DNA of 64,000 nt from Erythrobacter sp. (GTDB taxonomy: Bacteria > Pseudomonadota > Alphaproteobacteria > Sphingomonadales > Sphingomonadaceae), in the NCBI GenBank assembly GCA_024642565.1, contig JAHEAV010000017.1:1-64000 (forward strand), written 5' to 3'. Of the stretch, positions 17,630 to 26,898 are shown piece by piece. Both the position numbers and the translations under genes were made by a program. The notes beneath the pieces were generated by a model. The model was not told the DNA's origin, searched no databases, and worked only from the letters and a program-made list of their open reading frames with translations. The stretch's first letter is position 1. The number at the start of each line of letters is the position of its first letter.

Positions 17630-18309
17630 AATTTATCTCCGCAATTGGCTTCAAGCGCAGCGAGAAAATCTCCCGCGCGGGCCAGCAATGCCTCATCCCA
17701 TGCCTCTGGCGCAAGCGTGATGCCCAACCGCTCGAGGCTGGTAACGCCATATTCCGCAATGCCGCAGGGAACTATGCCGCTGAAATGGGATAAGTCCGGG
17801 GCCAGATTGACCGAAAAGCCATGCATGGTCACCCAGCGCCGTACCCGCACGCCGATTGCCCCGATCTTAGCCTCTGAGCCATCGATATCCCGGGTCCAGA
17901 TGCCGATCCGCCCTTCGGCGCGCCAGCTTTCGACGCCGACATCACCCAGAGTATCGATCACCCACCCTTCCAGCGCATGGACAAAGCGGCGGATATCGCG
18001 CCCGCGCGTCTTCAGGTCGAACAGCACATAGCCAATCCGCTGCCCCGGCCCGTGATAGGTGTAGCGCCCGCCCCGACCGGCTTCCACGACTTCAAAGCGC
18101 GGATCGAGCATCTCTGCCGCCGCAGCACTGGTTCCGGCCGTGTACACCGGAGGGTGATCCAGTAGCCAAACCAATTCCTGCGCAGTGCCCTGGCCGATGG
18201 CTCGGTTCCTTTCATCCATTGCGGCAAGCGCATCGCGATAAGGCACCTGATCGCTTTCGCAGCGATATTCGATACAGCCGGCATCGCCGCAGGATGATAT
18301 TTTGACCAT
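17626..18309 (-). CDS. lipB: Octanoyltransferase LipB
   Basis: LipB moves octanoyl from acyl carrier protein to lipoyl domains of 2-oxoacid dehydrogenases and GcvH. The 227-residue sequence shows [36 protein letters not shown], the catalytic Lys in [13 protein letters not shown] and the catalytic Cys in IVPCGI. The length is typical. A small lipoprotein gene overlaps its 3' end. lipA is not in the window. Confidence 0.96.
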   Translation of the reverse strand: MVKISSCGDAGCIEYRCESDQVPYRDALAAMDERNRAIGQGTAQELVWLLDHPPVYTAGTSAAAAEMLDPRFEVVEAGRGGRYTYHGPGQRIGYVLFDLKTRGRDIRRFVHALEGWVIDTLGDVGVESWRAEGRIGIWTRDIDGSEAKIGAIGVRVRRWVTMHGFSVNLAPDLSHFSGIVPCGIAEYGVTSLERLGITLAPEAWDEALLARAGDFLAALEANCGDKL

Positions 18310-18376
18310 TTGATTTGCGTGGCAAGCCCTGTGCAGCTTATCAAGGGTCTAAGTGCAAAACAGGGAGCCTGCTGCG

Positions 18377-19198
18377 ATGAAACTGGATATGGAAAAAGCC
18401 TGGGGTGAAGCGGTTCGGCTGCTTGGCGCGAACAAGGATGTCGTGCTGGTGGTGGCCGGTGTGTTCTTTTTCCTGCCCTATATCGCTGTCATGCTGTTGC
18501 TGCCGACCGGCTTCGCGACAGGAAGCGGCGGGGAAAGCGATCCGAAGGTCGTGCTTGCCGCGCTTGAGGCATTTTTTGCAAAATACTGGTGGGTGTTTCT
18601 GATATCGGCGCTGATCCAGGCGATTGGCGTGCTGGGGATGATGAACCTGCTAACCGACCGATCCCGACCAACATTGGCCGAAGCCCTGGCGGCGGCAACA
18701 CGGCTCTTGCCAACCTATATCGCAGCGCAAGTGCTGCAAGGTCTTGCCGTCGGCCTGGGTATCCTCATTCCAATTGCGCTTGCAGCGACCAGCGGAGTTG
18801 TAGCCGTTACGATATTGGTCGGACTCATTGCCGCAGCCGTGGGAGCCTATTTGTTCGTAAAGTTTTCGCTTTCATCCCCGGTTATCGCCATTGAAAAGAC
18901 GACGAACCCCGTTGCCGCCCTGCGCCGATCCTGGTCTTTGACCAAGGGCAACAGCCTGCGCATTTTCATGTTCACATTGTTGCTGTTCATCGCATTTTCG
19001 ATTGTCAGCGCAGTCGCTTCGATGATCCTGGGTCTGGGCTTTGCCCTGCTTGGAAGTGAAGCTGCGAAATTTGGAGAAGCACTGGTCAGCTCCCTTTTCA
19101 ACGCGGCCTATGTCGCAATCTTCACGGCGGTCCTGGTAGCGATCCACCGCCAATTGGCCGGCACCCCCGCAATGGAGAGCGCCGTGGCCTTCGAATAG
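18377..19198 (+). CDS. Membrane protein with GPDase-type membrane domain
   Basis: The 273-residue protein has about six membrane segments and the conserved soluble stretch SSPVIAIEKTTNPVAALRRSWSLTKGN. That stretch is the signature of the glycerophosphoryl diester phosphodiesterase membrane domain family (YciC-like); no catalytic phosphodiesterase domain is attached. The function is unknown. ATG 18377, preceded by GGGAG, is chosen over a GTG 24 bases upstream that lacks a ribosome site. It is divergent from lipB and converges on the methyltransferase gene. Confidence 0.8.
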   Translation: MKLDMEKAWGEAVRLLGANKDVVLVVAGVFFFLPYIAVMLLLPTGFATGSGGESDPKVVLAALEAFFAKYWWVFLISALIQAIGVLGMMNLLTDRSRPTLAEALAAATRLLPTYIAAQVLQGLAVGLGILIPIALAATSGVVAVTILVGLIAAAVGAYLFVKFSLSSPVIAIEKTTNPVAALRRSWSLTKGNSLRIFMFTLLLFIAFSIVSAVASMILGLGFALLGSEAAKFGEALVSSLFNAAYVAIFTAVLVAIHRQLAGTPAMESAVAFE

Positions 19199-19214
19199 AC
19201 CCGTTCCCGGCTGG

Positions 19215-19823
19215 TCAGTCTTTCCAGCCCCAGAACAGCTTGCAGGGCAGGATATTCCAGAATTCATACCCTTGATCGATACGGTCGAAATGTTTCGCCA
19301 TGAAATCGCGGGCAGCGGCGGAAAATTGATAGACCAGAAAGGCGCCGCCGGGCCGCAGCACCGCGTGGGTCGCGGCGGCAATTGCCGGACCGACACCGGC
19401 AGGCAGGGTAGAAAATGGTAGCCCCGAAAGGACATAATCAGCGTGATCATGCCCGTGGTCGCGCACGATCTGTTCCACATCTTCAGCCGAACCCAGCACA
19501 GCCGTGAAACGGCTGTCGGCGATCGTCCGGTTGAGGTAATCGATAAACAGCGGATTGGTATCGATCACAATCAAGGCGCCATCGCCGCGAAGGCGTTCCA
19601 GCACCGGTCCGCAAAAAGTACCGACACCAGGCCCATATTCAACGAAGAGTTTACACTCGTTCCACTTCACCGGTTCAAGCATCTGTTCGATGGTGAAGCG
19701 CGATGATGGGATGATCGACCCGACCATGCGTGGATGTTCAAGAAAGCCGCGAAAAAACACGCCCCATTGACCAAGAAGCTTGGCAATCCGGTCGCGCAAG
19801 CGTGGCGCGCGGGTGAGAATCAT
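19215..19823 (-). CDS. Phospholipid N-methyltransferase-like SAM methyltransferase
   Basis: The 202-residue class I methyltransferase has HPRMVGSIIPSSRF near the N-terminus and the SAM-binding FVEYGPGVGTF (about 63-73), then SGLPFS in the motif IV position. These are features of the Sinorhizobium-type phosphatidylethanolamine N-methyltransferase (PmtA) and of the related KsgA-like fold. It may methylate phosphatidylethanolamine towards phosphatidylcholine, but the substrate is inferred. The ATG at 19823 begins the conserved part; a longer open frame upstream runs into the divergent MFS gene and is rejected. Confidence 0.78.
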   Translation of the reverse strand: MILTRAPRLRDRIAKLLGQWGVFFRGFLEHPRMVGSIIPSSRFTIEQMLEPVKWNECKLFVEYGPGVGTFCGPVLERLRGDGALIVIDTNPLFIDYLNRTIADSRFTAVLGSAEDVEQIVRDHGHDHADYVLSGLPFSTLPAGVGPAIAAATHAVLRPGGAFLVYQFSAAARDFMAKHFDRIDQGYEFWNILPCKLFWGWKD

Positions 19824-19959
19824 TTGGTTCGATTGAGACAAGAGAGCGACCTCGTAATACGCCGTACCGGAATAGGGCGAAGGAATATTTGTTTCGGCGG
19901 CTTGGCAAATTCGGGTTGCCATTGCAAGGCAGCACTGAGGCGCGTAGCGCAATCCCGCC

Positions 19960-21342
19960 ATGGCCGACGCTGAAAATCCTGTCCCCCTTACAGCCCCCGT
20001 GCTGCCGCAGAAGTCAACGATTTCACGCGCCCGGATGGCCTTACTTTTTGCCGTGATGTTAACGACCGCGGCAGGCAATACAGCGATGCAATCGGTTATG
20101 CCCGCAATCGGCACCGATCTGGGCGTGGCGGATGTGTGGATCAGCGCGGCCTATACCTGGTCGGCGTTGCTCTGGGTCATCTGCGCTCCGATCTGGGCCC
20201 GCCGGTCCGATCGCCGCGGGCGCAAGGCAATGATGGCCCTGGGCCTTTCCGGTTTTATCGCTTCCTTTGGTCTGTGCGGCATAGTTCTGTGGTTCGGGCT
20301 TGCCGGTGCAATATCGGCAACCCTGACCCTGATTCTATTTGCCACCGCGCGCAGCTTTTATGGCGGCTTTGGTTCGGCAGCGCCGCCAGCAGTGCAAGCC
20401 TATGTCGCCAGCCGGACACCGCGCGCAGAACGCACGCAGGCCATGTCGCTTATCGCATCAAGCTTCGGACTCGGCACCGTGATCGGGCCGGCTCTGGCAC
20501 CGCTGCTCGTATTCGAAGGGCCAGGCCTGACCGGGCCTTTTATTGCCTTCTTTGCAATCGGTATTGCAGTGCTCGCAGCCTTGCGTCTGTGGCTGCCTAA
20601 CGATGATCCGACGTTCGCCGCACGAGGCGAAGTGCTTTCCGCACCCTTCAGCGCCAGCGCCGGTAGTACCGTTGCCCGCAACAATGACGAGCCTGACCGC
20701 GCGGCAACCGATATTCCGGCCGTGGAGGACATACCGCGGTTGGCCTGGGGCGATCGGCGGTTGAGGCCGTGGATCATGGCGGGTCTGGTGGGCGGGCATG
20801 CACAGGCCGCCCTGTTCGGTATTGTCGGCTTTCTGGTGCTGGACCGGCTTGGGCTGAGGGCGACCCCGCATGAGGCGACCGGCCCCATCGGTACGGTACT
20901 GATGGCCGGCGCTGTGGCGACGTTGCTGGCCCAATGGGGCCTGATTCCGATGCTCAAGCTCGGCCCGCGTTCGGCCACATTGTGGGGCATTGCCATCGCC
21001 TGCGCGGGCACTCTGATCGTGGGCGCGGCGACAAATCTGCACTCGATTGCTTTGGGCTTGTCGATCGCGGCCATGGGATTTGGCCTGTTCAGGCCCGGAT
21101 TTACGTCCGGTTCATCGTTGGCGGTATCCCGGCGGGAACAAGGACAGATCGGCGGGATTGTCGCCTCGGTTAATGGTGCGGCCTATATTGTGGCGCCCAG
21201 CCTGGGCGTGCTCATCTATGGCTGGCATCCGTGGTTGGGCTTTGGCCTTATCGGGCTGCTGTGTGTCGGCGTATTCGTGCAAGGCTGGCGCAACCTCGAC
21301 AGTGATGAAGTGCTGGAGAGCCGGGCGGGCGTTCACAGCTGA
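19960..21342 (+). CDS. MFS transporter
   Basis: The 460-residue protein has twelve predicted membrane segments. The MFS loop 2-3 signature appears as WARRSDRRGRKAMMALG (about 84-100), and the long central loop (about 220-260) is charged. The N-terminal half resembles drug/H+ antiporters (TetA-like), but the substrate is not determinable. It converges with arsC, 4 bases between stops, and is divergent from the methyltransferase gene with 136 bases between starts. Confidence 0.85.
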   Translation: MADAENPVPLTAPVLPQKSTISRARMALLFAVMLTTAAGNTAMQSVMPAIGTDLGVADVWISAAYTWSALLWVICAPIWARRSDRRGRKAMMALGLSGFIASFGLCGIVLWFGLAGAISATLTLILFATARSFYGGFGSAAPPAVQAYVASRTPRAERTQAMSLIASSFGLGTVIGPALAPLLVFEGPGLTGPFIAFFAIGIAVLAALRLWLPNDDPTFAARGEVLSAPFSASAGSTVARNNDEPDRAATDIPAVEDIPRLAWGDRRLRPWIMAGLVGGHAQAALFGIVGFLVLDRLGLRATPHEATGPIGTVLMAGAVATLLAQWGLIPMLKLGPRSATLWGIAIACAGTLIVGAATNLHSIALGLSIAAMGFGLFRPGFTSGSSLAVSRREQGQIGGIVASVNGAAYIVAPSLGVLIYGWHPWLGFGLIGLLCVGVFVQGWRNLDSDEVLESRAGVHS

Positions 21343-21346
21343 CGGC

Positions 21347-21691
21347 CTAGAGGATTTCCTCCAGCCGTTCCTTGGGCCGGCATAGACGAACGCCCTTATC
21401 TGTTTCGACCAGCGGCCGATTGATCAGGATCGGTTCGGCCATCATCGCATCCAGCACAATGGCGTCCTCGGCGCTCGTCAGTCCGCGTTCCTCGGCATCG
21501 GTACCCATCAGGCGCAGGGCTTCCCGCGGGGCCAAGCCTGCGTCGCGAAACAATTGAGCCAACTTTTCGCGGATCGGCGGGTCTTGCAAATAGTGAACGA
21601 TCTCGACCTCAACCCCGTCCCGTTCTTCCAGCATCGCCAGAACATTGCGCGATGTGCCGCATTTCGGGTTGTGCCAGATTGTCGCCTTCAT
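21347..21691 (-). CDS. arsC: Arsenate reductase, glutaredoxin type
   Basis: The 114-residue thioredoxin-fold protein has the ArsC/Spx active-site NPKCGTSR with Cys11, followed by the partner motifs EIVHYLQDPP, LMGTDAEER and LINRPLVET. It reduces arsenate to arsenite using glutathione and glutaredoxin, or is a related YffB-type reductase; the two are hard to separate by eye. No arsB, acr3 or arsR gene is near, so a true arsenic operon is not supported. Confidence 0.85.
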   Translation of the reverse strand: MKATIWHNPKCGTSRNVLAMLEERDGVEVEIVHYLQDPPIREKLAQLFRDAGLAPREALRLMGTDAEERGLTSAEDAIVLDAMMAEPILINRPLVETDKGVRLCRPKERLEEIL

Positions 21692-21761
21692 TCCTGCCTC
21701 CGTTGGATTGGACTTGCGCCTTCTAGCGGCCAGATTCTTTCAGCCAAGGTCGATAATACAG

Positions 21762-21784
21762 TTGCAAATGCAAACCATTCGCAA
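21762..21784. promoter_or_regulatory. Probable Fur box 1
   Basis: TTGC-AATG...CATT-GCAA forms a 23-base imperfect palindrome (one mismatch in the nine outer pairs), of the type bound by alphaproteobacterial iron regulators. It lies 46 bases before the siderophore receptor start. Confidence 0.55.
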
Positions 21785-21802
21785 TAGCAGCGCATCTATA
21801 TC

Positions 21803-21815
21803 GAGAATCATTCTC
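21803..21815. promoter_or_regulatory. Probable Fur box 2
   Basis: GAGAATCATTCTC is a perfect 13-base palindrome, close to the classical Fur half-site pattern (GATAAT-x-ATTATC). It lies 14 bases before the receptor start and directly upstream of its ribosome-binding AAGGA. Confidence 0.65.
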
Positions 21816-21829
21816 AACAAGGAATAACA

Positions 21830-23932
21830 ATGCGCCGCGCCACTTTACGTTCCGGACTCTTCATTTGCACGGCCCTCTGTGCTTTTGGCAGTCCCGCCTG
21901 GGCAGAAGCCGATCAGCCGGATCGCAATTACCTGCCGCAGGAAATTGTGGTTGTCGGTGTGAACGGTGGTTACGCTTCGGATGACGGGTCCAGCGCGACC
22001 AAGACCGCAACCCCGCTGATCGATGTGCCGCAGAGCATCGCTGTGATTACCGACGACCAATTGCAGGATCAGGCGGTCCGGCAGTTGGGCGATGCGCTGC
22101 GCTATGTTCCAGGCGTGTCGATTGAAAGCGGCGAAGGCAACCGGGATGCGGTCTTCATCCGCGGGCAGGAATCGACAGCGGATTTCTATCTCGACGGGCT
22201 GCGCGATGACGCACAATATTACCGTTCGCTCTACAATATCGAACGGGTCGAAGTGCTGAAGGGCGCCAATGCGCTGATCTTCGGCCGCGGCGGCGGCGGC
22301 GGGGTAGTGAACCGGGTCAGCAAGGTTGCCAAGGCGAACAAGGCTCTGGTGGAAGCCGAAGGATCGGTCGACACCTTCGGCGCTTTCGCACTGGCCGGCG
22401 ATGTCAATCAGCCGCTGGGCGAGAATCTCGCCGCACGCGTCAATGCAACCTATGAGGAATTTGGCAACGATCGCGATTTCTTCACGGGCCGGTTTATCGG
22501 CGTTTCGCCAACGATTACGGCCGACCTTGGGGCAAGTACCCGGCTGACCGCAGGATATAGCTACGACGACGATGCCCGAGTGACGGATCGCGGTGTGCCA
22601 TCGCTTAACGGCCTGCCGCTTGCCGGTTTCGACAGTACCTTTTTCGGTGATCCTGACTTCAACTACGCAGCCACAGTTGCCCATATTGCCCACACGCGCA
22701 TTGACCACCGTTTCAGCAGCAGCCTGTCCGCAAATCTGTCGCTGCAATATGCCAATTATGACAAGAGCTATGCCAATGTGTTGCCACGCAGCACGGACGG
22801 AACCAATGCCGTCCTGTCCGGCTACCGCGATCTGACAGCGCGGGAGAATTTCATCGGACAGACCAACCTGGTGTGGGAAGGCAGCACTGGCCCGCTCGAA
22901 CACACATTGTTGCTGGGCGCAGAATTCGGATCGCAGGACACACAGAACAGCCGCCGCGATGTGCGGTTTGACACAGGTGCCGGACTGGCAAGCACCGTAA
23001 CCGTGCCGCTGGCGCAGAAGATATTCGTGCCGCCGGTCTCGCTGACGAATGTCACGCGCAGTCGGGACAGCCAGCTGAAGACTGTATCCCTCTACATTCA
23101 GGACCAGGTGAAAATCGGCGAACATCTGGAACTGGTGGCCGGTCTGCGCTGGGACCGGTTTGACCTGACCACCAAGGAAATCCTGACCAATATCGACGGC
23201 TCGCGGGTCGATGAAGATTTCAGCCCGCGTTTCGGCGTGATCGCAAAGCCGAACGACGCGCTATCGTTCTACGCCAGTTACACCCGCAGCTTCCTGCCCC
23301 AGGCCGGCGACCAGTTCACCATTCTGGACCCCGACGCAGCGACTTTCAAACCGGAAAAATTCACCAATTACGAAGTCGGGGCAAAATGGCTGGTCAGGCC
23401 AGACCTGTTCCTGACCGCAGCGCTATTCCGGCTTGACCGGACCAACAGCCGGGCGCCGGATCCGAACAACACCGGCCTTACGGTTCTGACCGGGGCAACC
23501 CGCGTGGAAGGGGCGGAGATAAGCCTTACCGGCAACATACTGCCGGGCTGGGAGGCCAGCCTTGGTTACACCTATCTCGACGGTGAAGTGCGCACCACCA
23601 CCAGCGCAGCGGCTGCAGGTTCGCGGCTGAAACAACTGCCGAAACATCAGGTGGCTGCGTGGAACCGGGTCCAGATCACGGACATCTTCGGGCTTGGCGC
23701 CGGGGTGATCCACCAAAGTGCACAATTCGCCTCGCTTTCCGGTGCTGTCACCCTGCCCGCCTATTGGCGCGTTGACGCGGCTGCTTATGTCGACCTGAAT
23801 GACCGGCTGTCGATCCAGCTTAACGTCCAGAACCTGTTCGACACGGACTATTTTGCCAGCGCGCACGGGGATAATAACATACAGCCCGGCGATCCTATCA
23901 GCGCCCGACTGGGGATCAGGGTCAAGTTCTGA
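21830..23932 (+). CDS. TonB-dependent siderophore receptor
   Basis: The 700-residue outer-membrane receptor has a signal peptide (cleavage after AWA), a TonB-box-like EIVVVG, a plug domain (DVPQSIAVITDDQL, RGQESTADFYLDGLRDDAQYYR, VEVLKGANALIFGRGGGGGVVNRV) and a 22-strand barrel ending in the aromatic-final strand RLGIRVKF. The plug is of the Fiu/FhuE siderophore class, and RDDAQYYRSLYNIERVEVLKG is typical of catecholate receptors. Two Fur-box-like palindromes precede it, so it should rise under iron shortage. No siderophore synthesis genes are present, so it probably imports foreign siderophores. Confidence 0.93.
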   Translation: MRRATLRSGLFICTALCAFGSPAWAEADQPDRNYLPQEIVVVGVNGGYASDDGSSATKTATPLIDVPQSIAVITDDQLQDQAVRQLGDALRYVPGVSIESGEGNRDAVFIRGQESTADFYLDGLRDDAQYYRSLYNIERVEVLKGANALIFGRGGGGGVVNRVSKVAKANKALVEAEGSVDTFGAFALAGDVNQPLGENLAARVNATYEEFGNDRDFFTGRFIGVSPTITADLGASTRLTAGYSYDDDARVTDRGVPSLNGLPLAGFDSTFFGDPDFNYAATVAHIAHTRIDHRFSSSLSANLSLQYANYDKSYANVLPRSTDGTNAVLSGYRDLTARENFIGQTNLVWEGSTGPLEHTLLLGAEFGSQDTQNSRRDVRFDTGAGLASTVTVPLAQKIFVPPVSLTNVTRSRDSQLKTVSLYIQDQVKIGEHLELVAGLRWDRFDLTTKEILTNIDGSRVDEDFSPRFGVIAKPNDALSFYASYTRSFLPQAGDQFTILDPDAATFKPEKFTNYEVGAKWLVRPDLFLTAALFRLDRTNSRAPDPNNTGLTVLTGATRVEGAEISLTGNILPGWEASLGYTYLDGEVRTTTSAAAAGSRLKQLPKHQVAAWNRVQITDIFGLGAGVIHQSAQFASLSGAVTLPAYWRVDAAAYVDLNDRLSIQLNVQNLFDTDYFASAHGDNNIQPGDPISARLGIRVKF

Positions 23933-24056
23933 AGCAGATGCGCGGAGGCAACGTCCGCTAGCGACACAATTGCGACATACAAGCGCTTGCCAATATGAGG
24001 GAAAGGCGCGCACTTTCCATGATGTGTGCTGAAAACCAAACGTGTAGTGTCCGATC

Positions 24057-25355
24057 GTGAAACCCAAGATACTCACTACCATGCGCGATTATTCGTTGCG
24101 GCAATTCGGGGCTGACGCGCTAGCGGGCATCACTGTCGCATTGGTCGCCTTGCCACTCAGCATCGCCATCGCCATCGCTTCGGGCGCGCCGCCTGCCGCT
24201 GGCATGATCACAGCAATCATTGCCGGATTTCTCATATCGGCTCTCGGTGGTAGCCGGGTACAGATCGGTGGGCCGACGGGTGCCTTTATCGTCGTAGTTT
24301 ATGGTGTAATCCATGATCATGGCTACGATGGCTTGTTAACCGCAACGTTGCTGGCGGGTGTCATTCTACTTGTTGCGGGACTGCTTAGGGCAGGTCAGTT
24401 GATCCGGCACGTGCCGGAACCGGTGATCGAAGGCTTCACGATTGGCATTGCCGTCGTCATCGCAGTCAGCCAGCTCAAGGATTTGGCGGGGATGGAGGGC
24501 GCTGCACTTCCCGCCGACTTCCTGCCGAAGATTGCAGGCCTTTGGGCCATGCGCAGCGCGATTGATCCAGTGGCCCTGGCTATGGGTCTTGCAACTGTTG
24601 CCGCCATCCTCCTCTTGCGGAAGTCGGCACCCCGCATTCCATGGCTGGTTGTCGTAGTCGCGCTGGCAAGCCTCGCTGCCTCATTGGGTCTGGCACCGGT
24701 CGAAACCGTTTCGGCACGCTATGGCGATCTCTCACAGGGCTTGCCCATTCCTGCCTTCCCATCGGTCCAATCCGAAGGACTTATCGAACTCCTGCCTGCG
24801 GCTTTCACGATTGCGTTTCTGGCAGGCATCGAATCCCTGCTGTCTGCGATTGTTGCTGATCGCATGATCGGATCGTCGCACCGGTCTAACGCCGAACTGA
24901 TCGCACAAGGCGCGGCAAATATAGTCTCGCCACTTTTCGGCGGCTTGCCTGCAACTGGCGCAATCGCTCGAACTGCCACCAATGTTAATGCCGGCGGCCG
25001 CACTCCGGTTGCGGGCATTGTTCATGCCTTTGCTGTGCTGGCTGTGCTGCTATTTGCCGCTCCGCTTGCCGGGGCGCTTGCATTGCCAGCCCTAGCCGCA
25101 CTTTTGATCGTGACCGCATGGACGATGAGCGAGCCACATCGATGGCCTGATCGCCTGCGAATGCGCCGGGCCGATCTTGCACTTCTCGTGGTGACCGCAC
25201 TGCTTACGGTTTTTGCAAACCTGACAATCGCGATTGCGGTGGGGACGATGATTGGCATTGCGCTCAGGTTATTGCGCGGAGAAATTGGGGTCCCGCGCTG
25301 GCATACGCCATTTCGTTGGGGCGGCGACGGCAGAGATCAGAGTGACATCAACTGA
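24057..25355 (+). CDS. SulP-family anion transporter lacking STAS domain
   Basis: The 432-residue membrane protein matches SulP/SLC26 transporters: DALAGITVALVALPLSIAIAIASGAPPAAG, GGSRVQIGGPTGAFIVVV and IEGFTIGIAV, with about 12 membrane segments. Most SulP proteins end in a cytosolic STAS domain; this one stops after the last helix, as some bicarbonate/sulfate members do. The start shown is GTG 24057; an ATG at 24081 (MRDYSLRQFG) is an alternative. Sulfate or bicarbonate uptake is likely, but the substrate is unproved. It is not beside the sulfonate genes further on. Confidence 0.88.
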   Translation: MKPKILTTMRDYSLRQFGADALAGITVALVALPLSIAIAIASGAPPAAGMITAIIAGFLISALGGSRVQIGGPTGAFIVVVYGVIHDHGYDGLLTATLLAGVILLVAGLLRAGQLIRHVPEPVIEGFTIGIAVVIAVSQLKDLAGMEGAALPADFLPKIAGLWAMRSAIDPVALAMGLATVAAILLLRKSAPRIPWLVVVVALASLAASLGLAPVETVSARYGDLSQGLPIPAFPSVQSEGLIELLPAAFTIAFLAGIESLLSAIVADRMIGSSHRSNAELIAQGAANIVSPLFGGLPATGAIARTATNVNAGGRTPVAGIVHAFAVLAVLLFAAPLAGALALPALAALLIVTAWTMSEPHRWPDRLRMRRADLALLVVTALLTVFANLTIAIAVGTMIGIALRLLRGEIGVPRWHTPFRWGGDGRDQSDIN

Positions 25356-25406
25356 GGTGGTCATTCTGCTGACCTCTGACAGCAGCCGTTACCATCCCCT
25401 GCGGCG

Positions 25407-25952
25407 TCAGGGCGTCTTCGGCGCAGCCATTGCTGGCACTGATCGTGCCGCGTCCTTTGCGCTGATGCCCGGCGCGGGTGCGGCGCTGATCCGTTCTTTG
25501 CGCTGGGCAACACGGCCAGCTTGCTGAATGGCCGCTACCAATCGCGGATAGACACCGCAACGGCACAGATTGGGTACCGCCGCCTCAATTTCATCCTTGC
25601 TTGGCGCGGCGTTGCGCTGGATCAGTGCGGCGGCGGCCATGACGATACCCGGCGTGCAGAAACCGCATTGGATCGCTTGCTGCGCGACCATGGCCTGCTG
25701 CACCGGATGTGACCGGTCCCGCGACAGACCCTCGATAGTGGTTACATAGCGCCCTTCGGCTTCGGCAATGGTGATCAGGCAACTGCGCAAGGCCTCCCCG
25801 TCCACAATGACCGTGCAGGCCCCGCAATCGCCAACGCCGCAACCATATTTGGTGCCGGTCAGGTTTGCCGCATCACGAAGGGCCCACAGCAGGGGCGTAT
25901 CGGGCGGCAAATCGAATTTCACCGGCCGTTCGTTTACGGTCATTGACGACAT
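25407..25952 (-). CDS. Orphan [2Fe-2S] subunit of a xanthine-oxidase-family dehydrogenase
   Basis: The 181-residue protein has a plant-type ferredoxin domain (GCGVGDCGACTVIVDG, four Cys) and the helical second cluster domain (QCGFCTPGIVMAA and LCRCGVY). This is the layout of the small subunit of molybdenum hydroxylases such as isoquinoline 1-oxidoreductase alpha (IorA) or aldehyde dehydrogenase. Such subunits work with a molybdopterin large subunit, normally encoded next door. None is here: a convergent SulP gene lies on one side and an aldolase on the other. The C-terminal 35 residues are an Ala/Pro tail. Confidence 0.9.
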   Translation of the reverse strand: MSSMTVNERPVKFDLPPDTPLLWALRDAANLTGTKYGCGVGDCGACTVIVDGEALRSCLITIAEAEGRYVTTIEGLSRDRSHPVQQAMVAQQAIQCGFCTPGIVMAAAALIQRNAAPSKDEIEAAVPNLCRCGVYPRLVAAIQQAGRVAQRKERISAAPAPGISAKDAARSVPAMAAPKTP

Positions 25953-25980
25953 TAGTCGGGGCCTTTGCTGTCAACCGCGC

Positions 25981-26742
25981 TCAGTTGCGCCAGCTGGAAT
26001 CGATGCGGTCGACCTTGCGTTTCCAGGCTTCGAAATCGGCAAAGCCGGGGCCGCCGGGTGCCTGCGCCTGACTGATATCGCGCTGATGCACGGCGATCAC
26101 ATCATCTGTCACGTGGATTGGCCTGCCCATGGACAGGATCGCCAGCTGAATCTCGCAAGCGCGTTGCAGGGCCCAGGTCTGGACGAACATTTCCGGAATA
26201 GTGCGCCCCATCACCACCGGACCATGATTGCGGAGCATCAGGATGCGTTTGTCACCCAGATTCTTGACCAGCCGTTCGCCTTCTTCGGCGCGGACCGTGA
26301 CCCCTTCGAAATCATGATAGCCAAGTTGCCCGATGAAATTGCAGGCGTAGAAATTGACCGGCAGCAAGCCACCTTCGCTGCTGCACACGGCCATGGTGGC
26401 GGTGGTGTGCATGTGGCAAATCGCATGGGCATGTTCGACATGTTCGTGGAAATAGGCATGCTGGGTGAAGCCTGCCTTGTTGACCGGATAGGTGCTGCCA
26501 TCCAGCGTGTTGCCGCGAATGTCGATCTTGACCAGGTTGGATGCGGTAACTTCGGAATAAAGCAGACCGAAGGGATTGATCAGGAATGCATCGTCTTCGC
26601 CCGGCACCTTGACCGAAATGTGGTTATAGATCGATTCCGACCAGCCCATGTGATCAAAGATGCGGTAACATGCGGCAAGATCCAGCCGCGCCTGCCATTC
26701 CGCTTCGCTGCATTCCATTTTCGGTTTGAGCTGCGTTGCCAT
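25981..26742 (-). CDS. Class II aldolase/adducin family protein
   Basis: The 253-residue protein shows the class II aldolase fold: YRIFDHMGWSESIYNHISVKVPG, NPFGLLYSEVTASNLVKID, zinc ligands in ICHMHTTATMAV and a later LRNHGPVVMG. This is the adducin-like branch seen in many proteobacteria; members without a full sugar-phosphate site are of unknown substrate. The ATG at 26742 with AGGAGAG upstream is chosen. An orphan [2Fe-2S] subunit gene follows after 28 bases, so the two may be co-transcribed. Confidence 0.88.
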   Translation of the reverse strand: MATQLKPKMECSEAEWQARLDLAACYRIFDHMGWSESIYNHISVKVPGEDDAFLINPFGLLYSEVTASNLVKIDIRGNTLDGSTYPVNKAGFTQHAYFHEHVEHAHAICHMHTTATMAVCSSEGGLLPVNFYACNFIGQLGYHDFEGVTVRAEEGERLVKNLGDKRILMLRNHGPVVMGRTIPEMFVQTWALQRACEIQLAILSMGRPIHVTDDVIAVHQRDISQAQAPGGPGFADFEAWKRKVDRIDSSWRN

Positions 26743-26898
26743 CGTTCTCTCCTGCAATTCTGATTTCGCGCTTTATCGCACGGCTTCGCCGCCCGGCACA
26801 AGGTGTGGCTGCTTTTGGCGCAGCCTCGTTCCGATGATTATACTTCGTTAACCAACGTAATGCATAGAAGAAATCAAGAAATTCGGGGGCGCTTATAA

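Noticed and set aside
21845-23125. A 426-codon open frame antisense to the siderophore receptor
   Set aside because: The receptor on the plus strand has a signal peptide, plug and barrel motifs; the antisense frame has none and odd composition.
24057-26742. SulP transporter, [2Fe-2S] subunit and aldolase as part of the sulfoquinovose system
   Set aside because: They lie about 16 kb away, no copy of the 17-bp operator is near, and gene directions do not form one unit with it.
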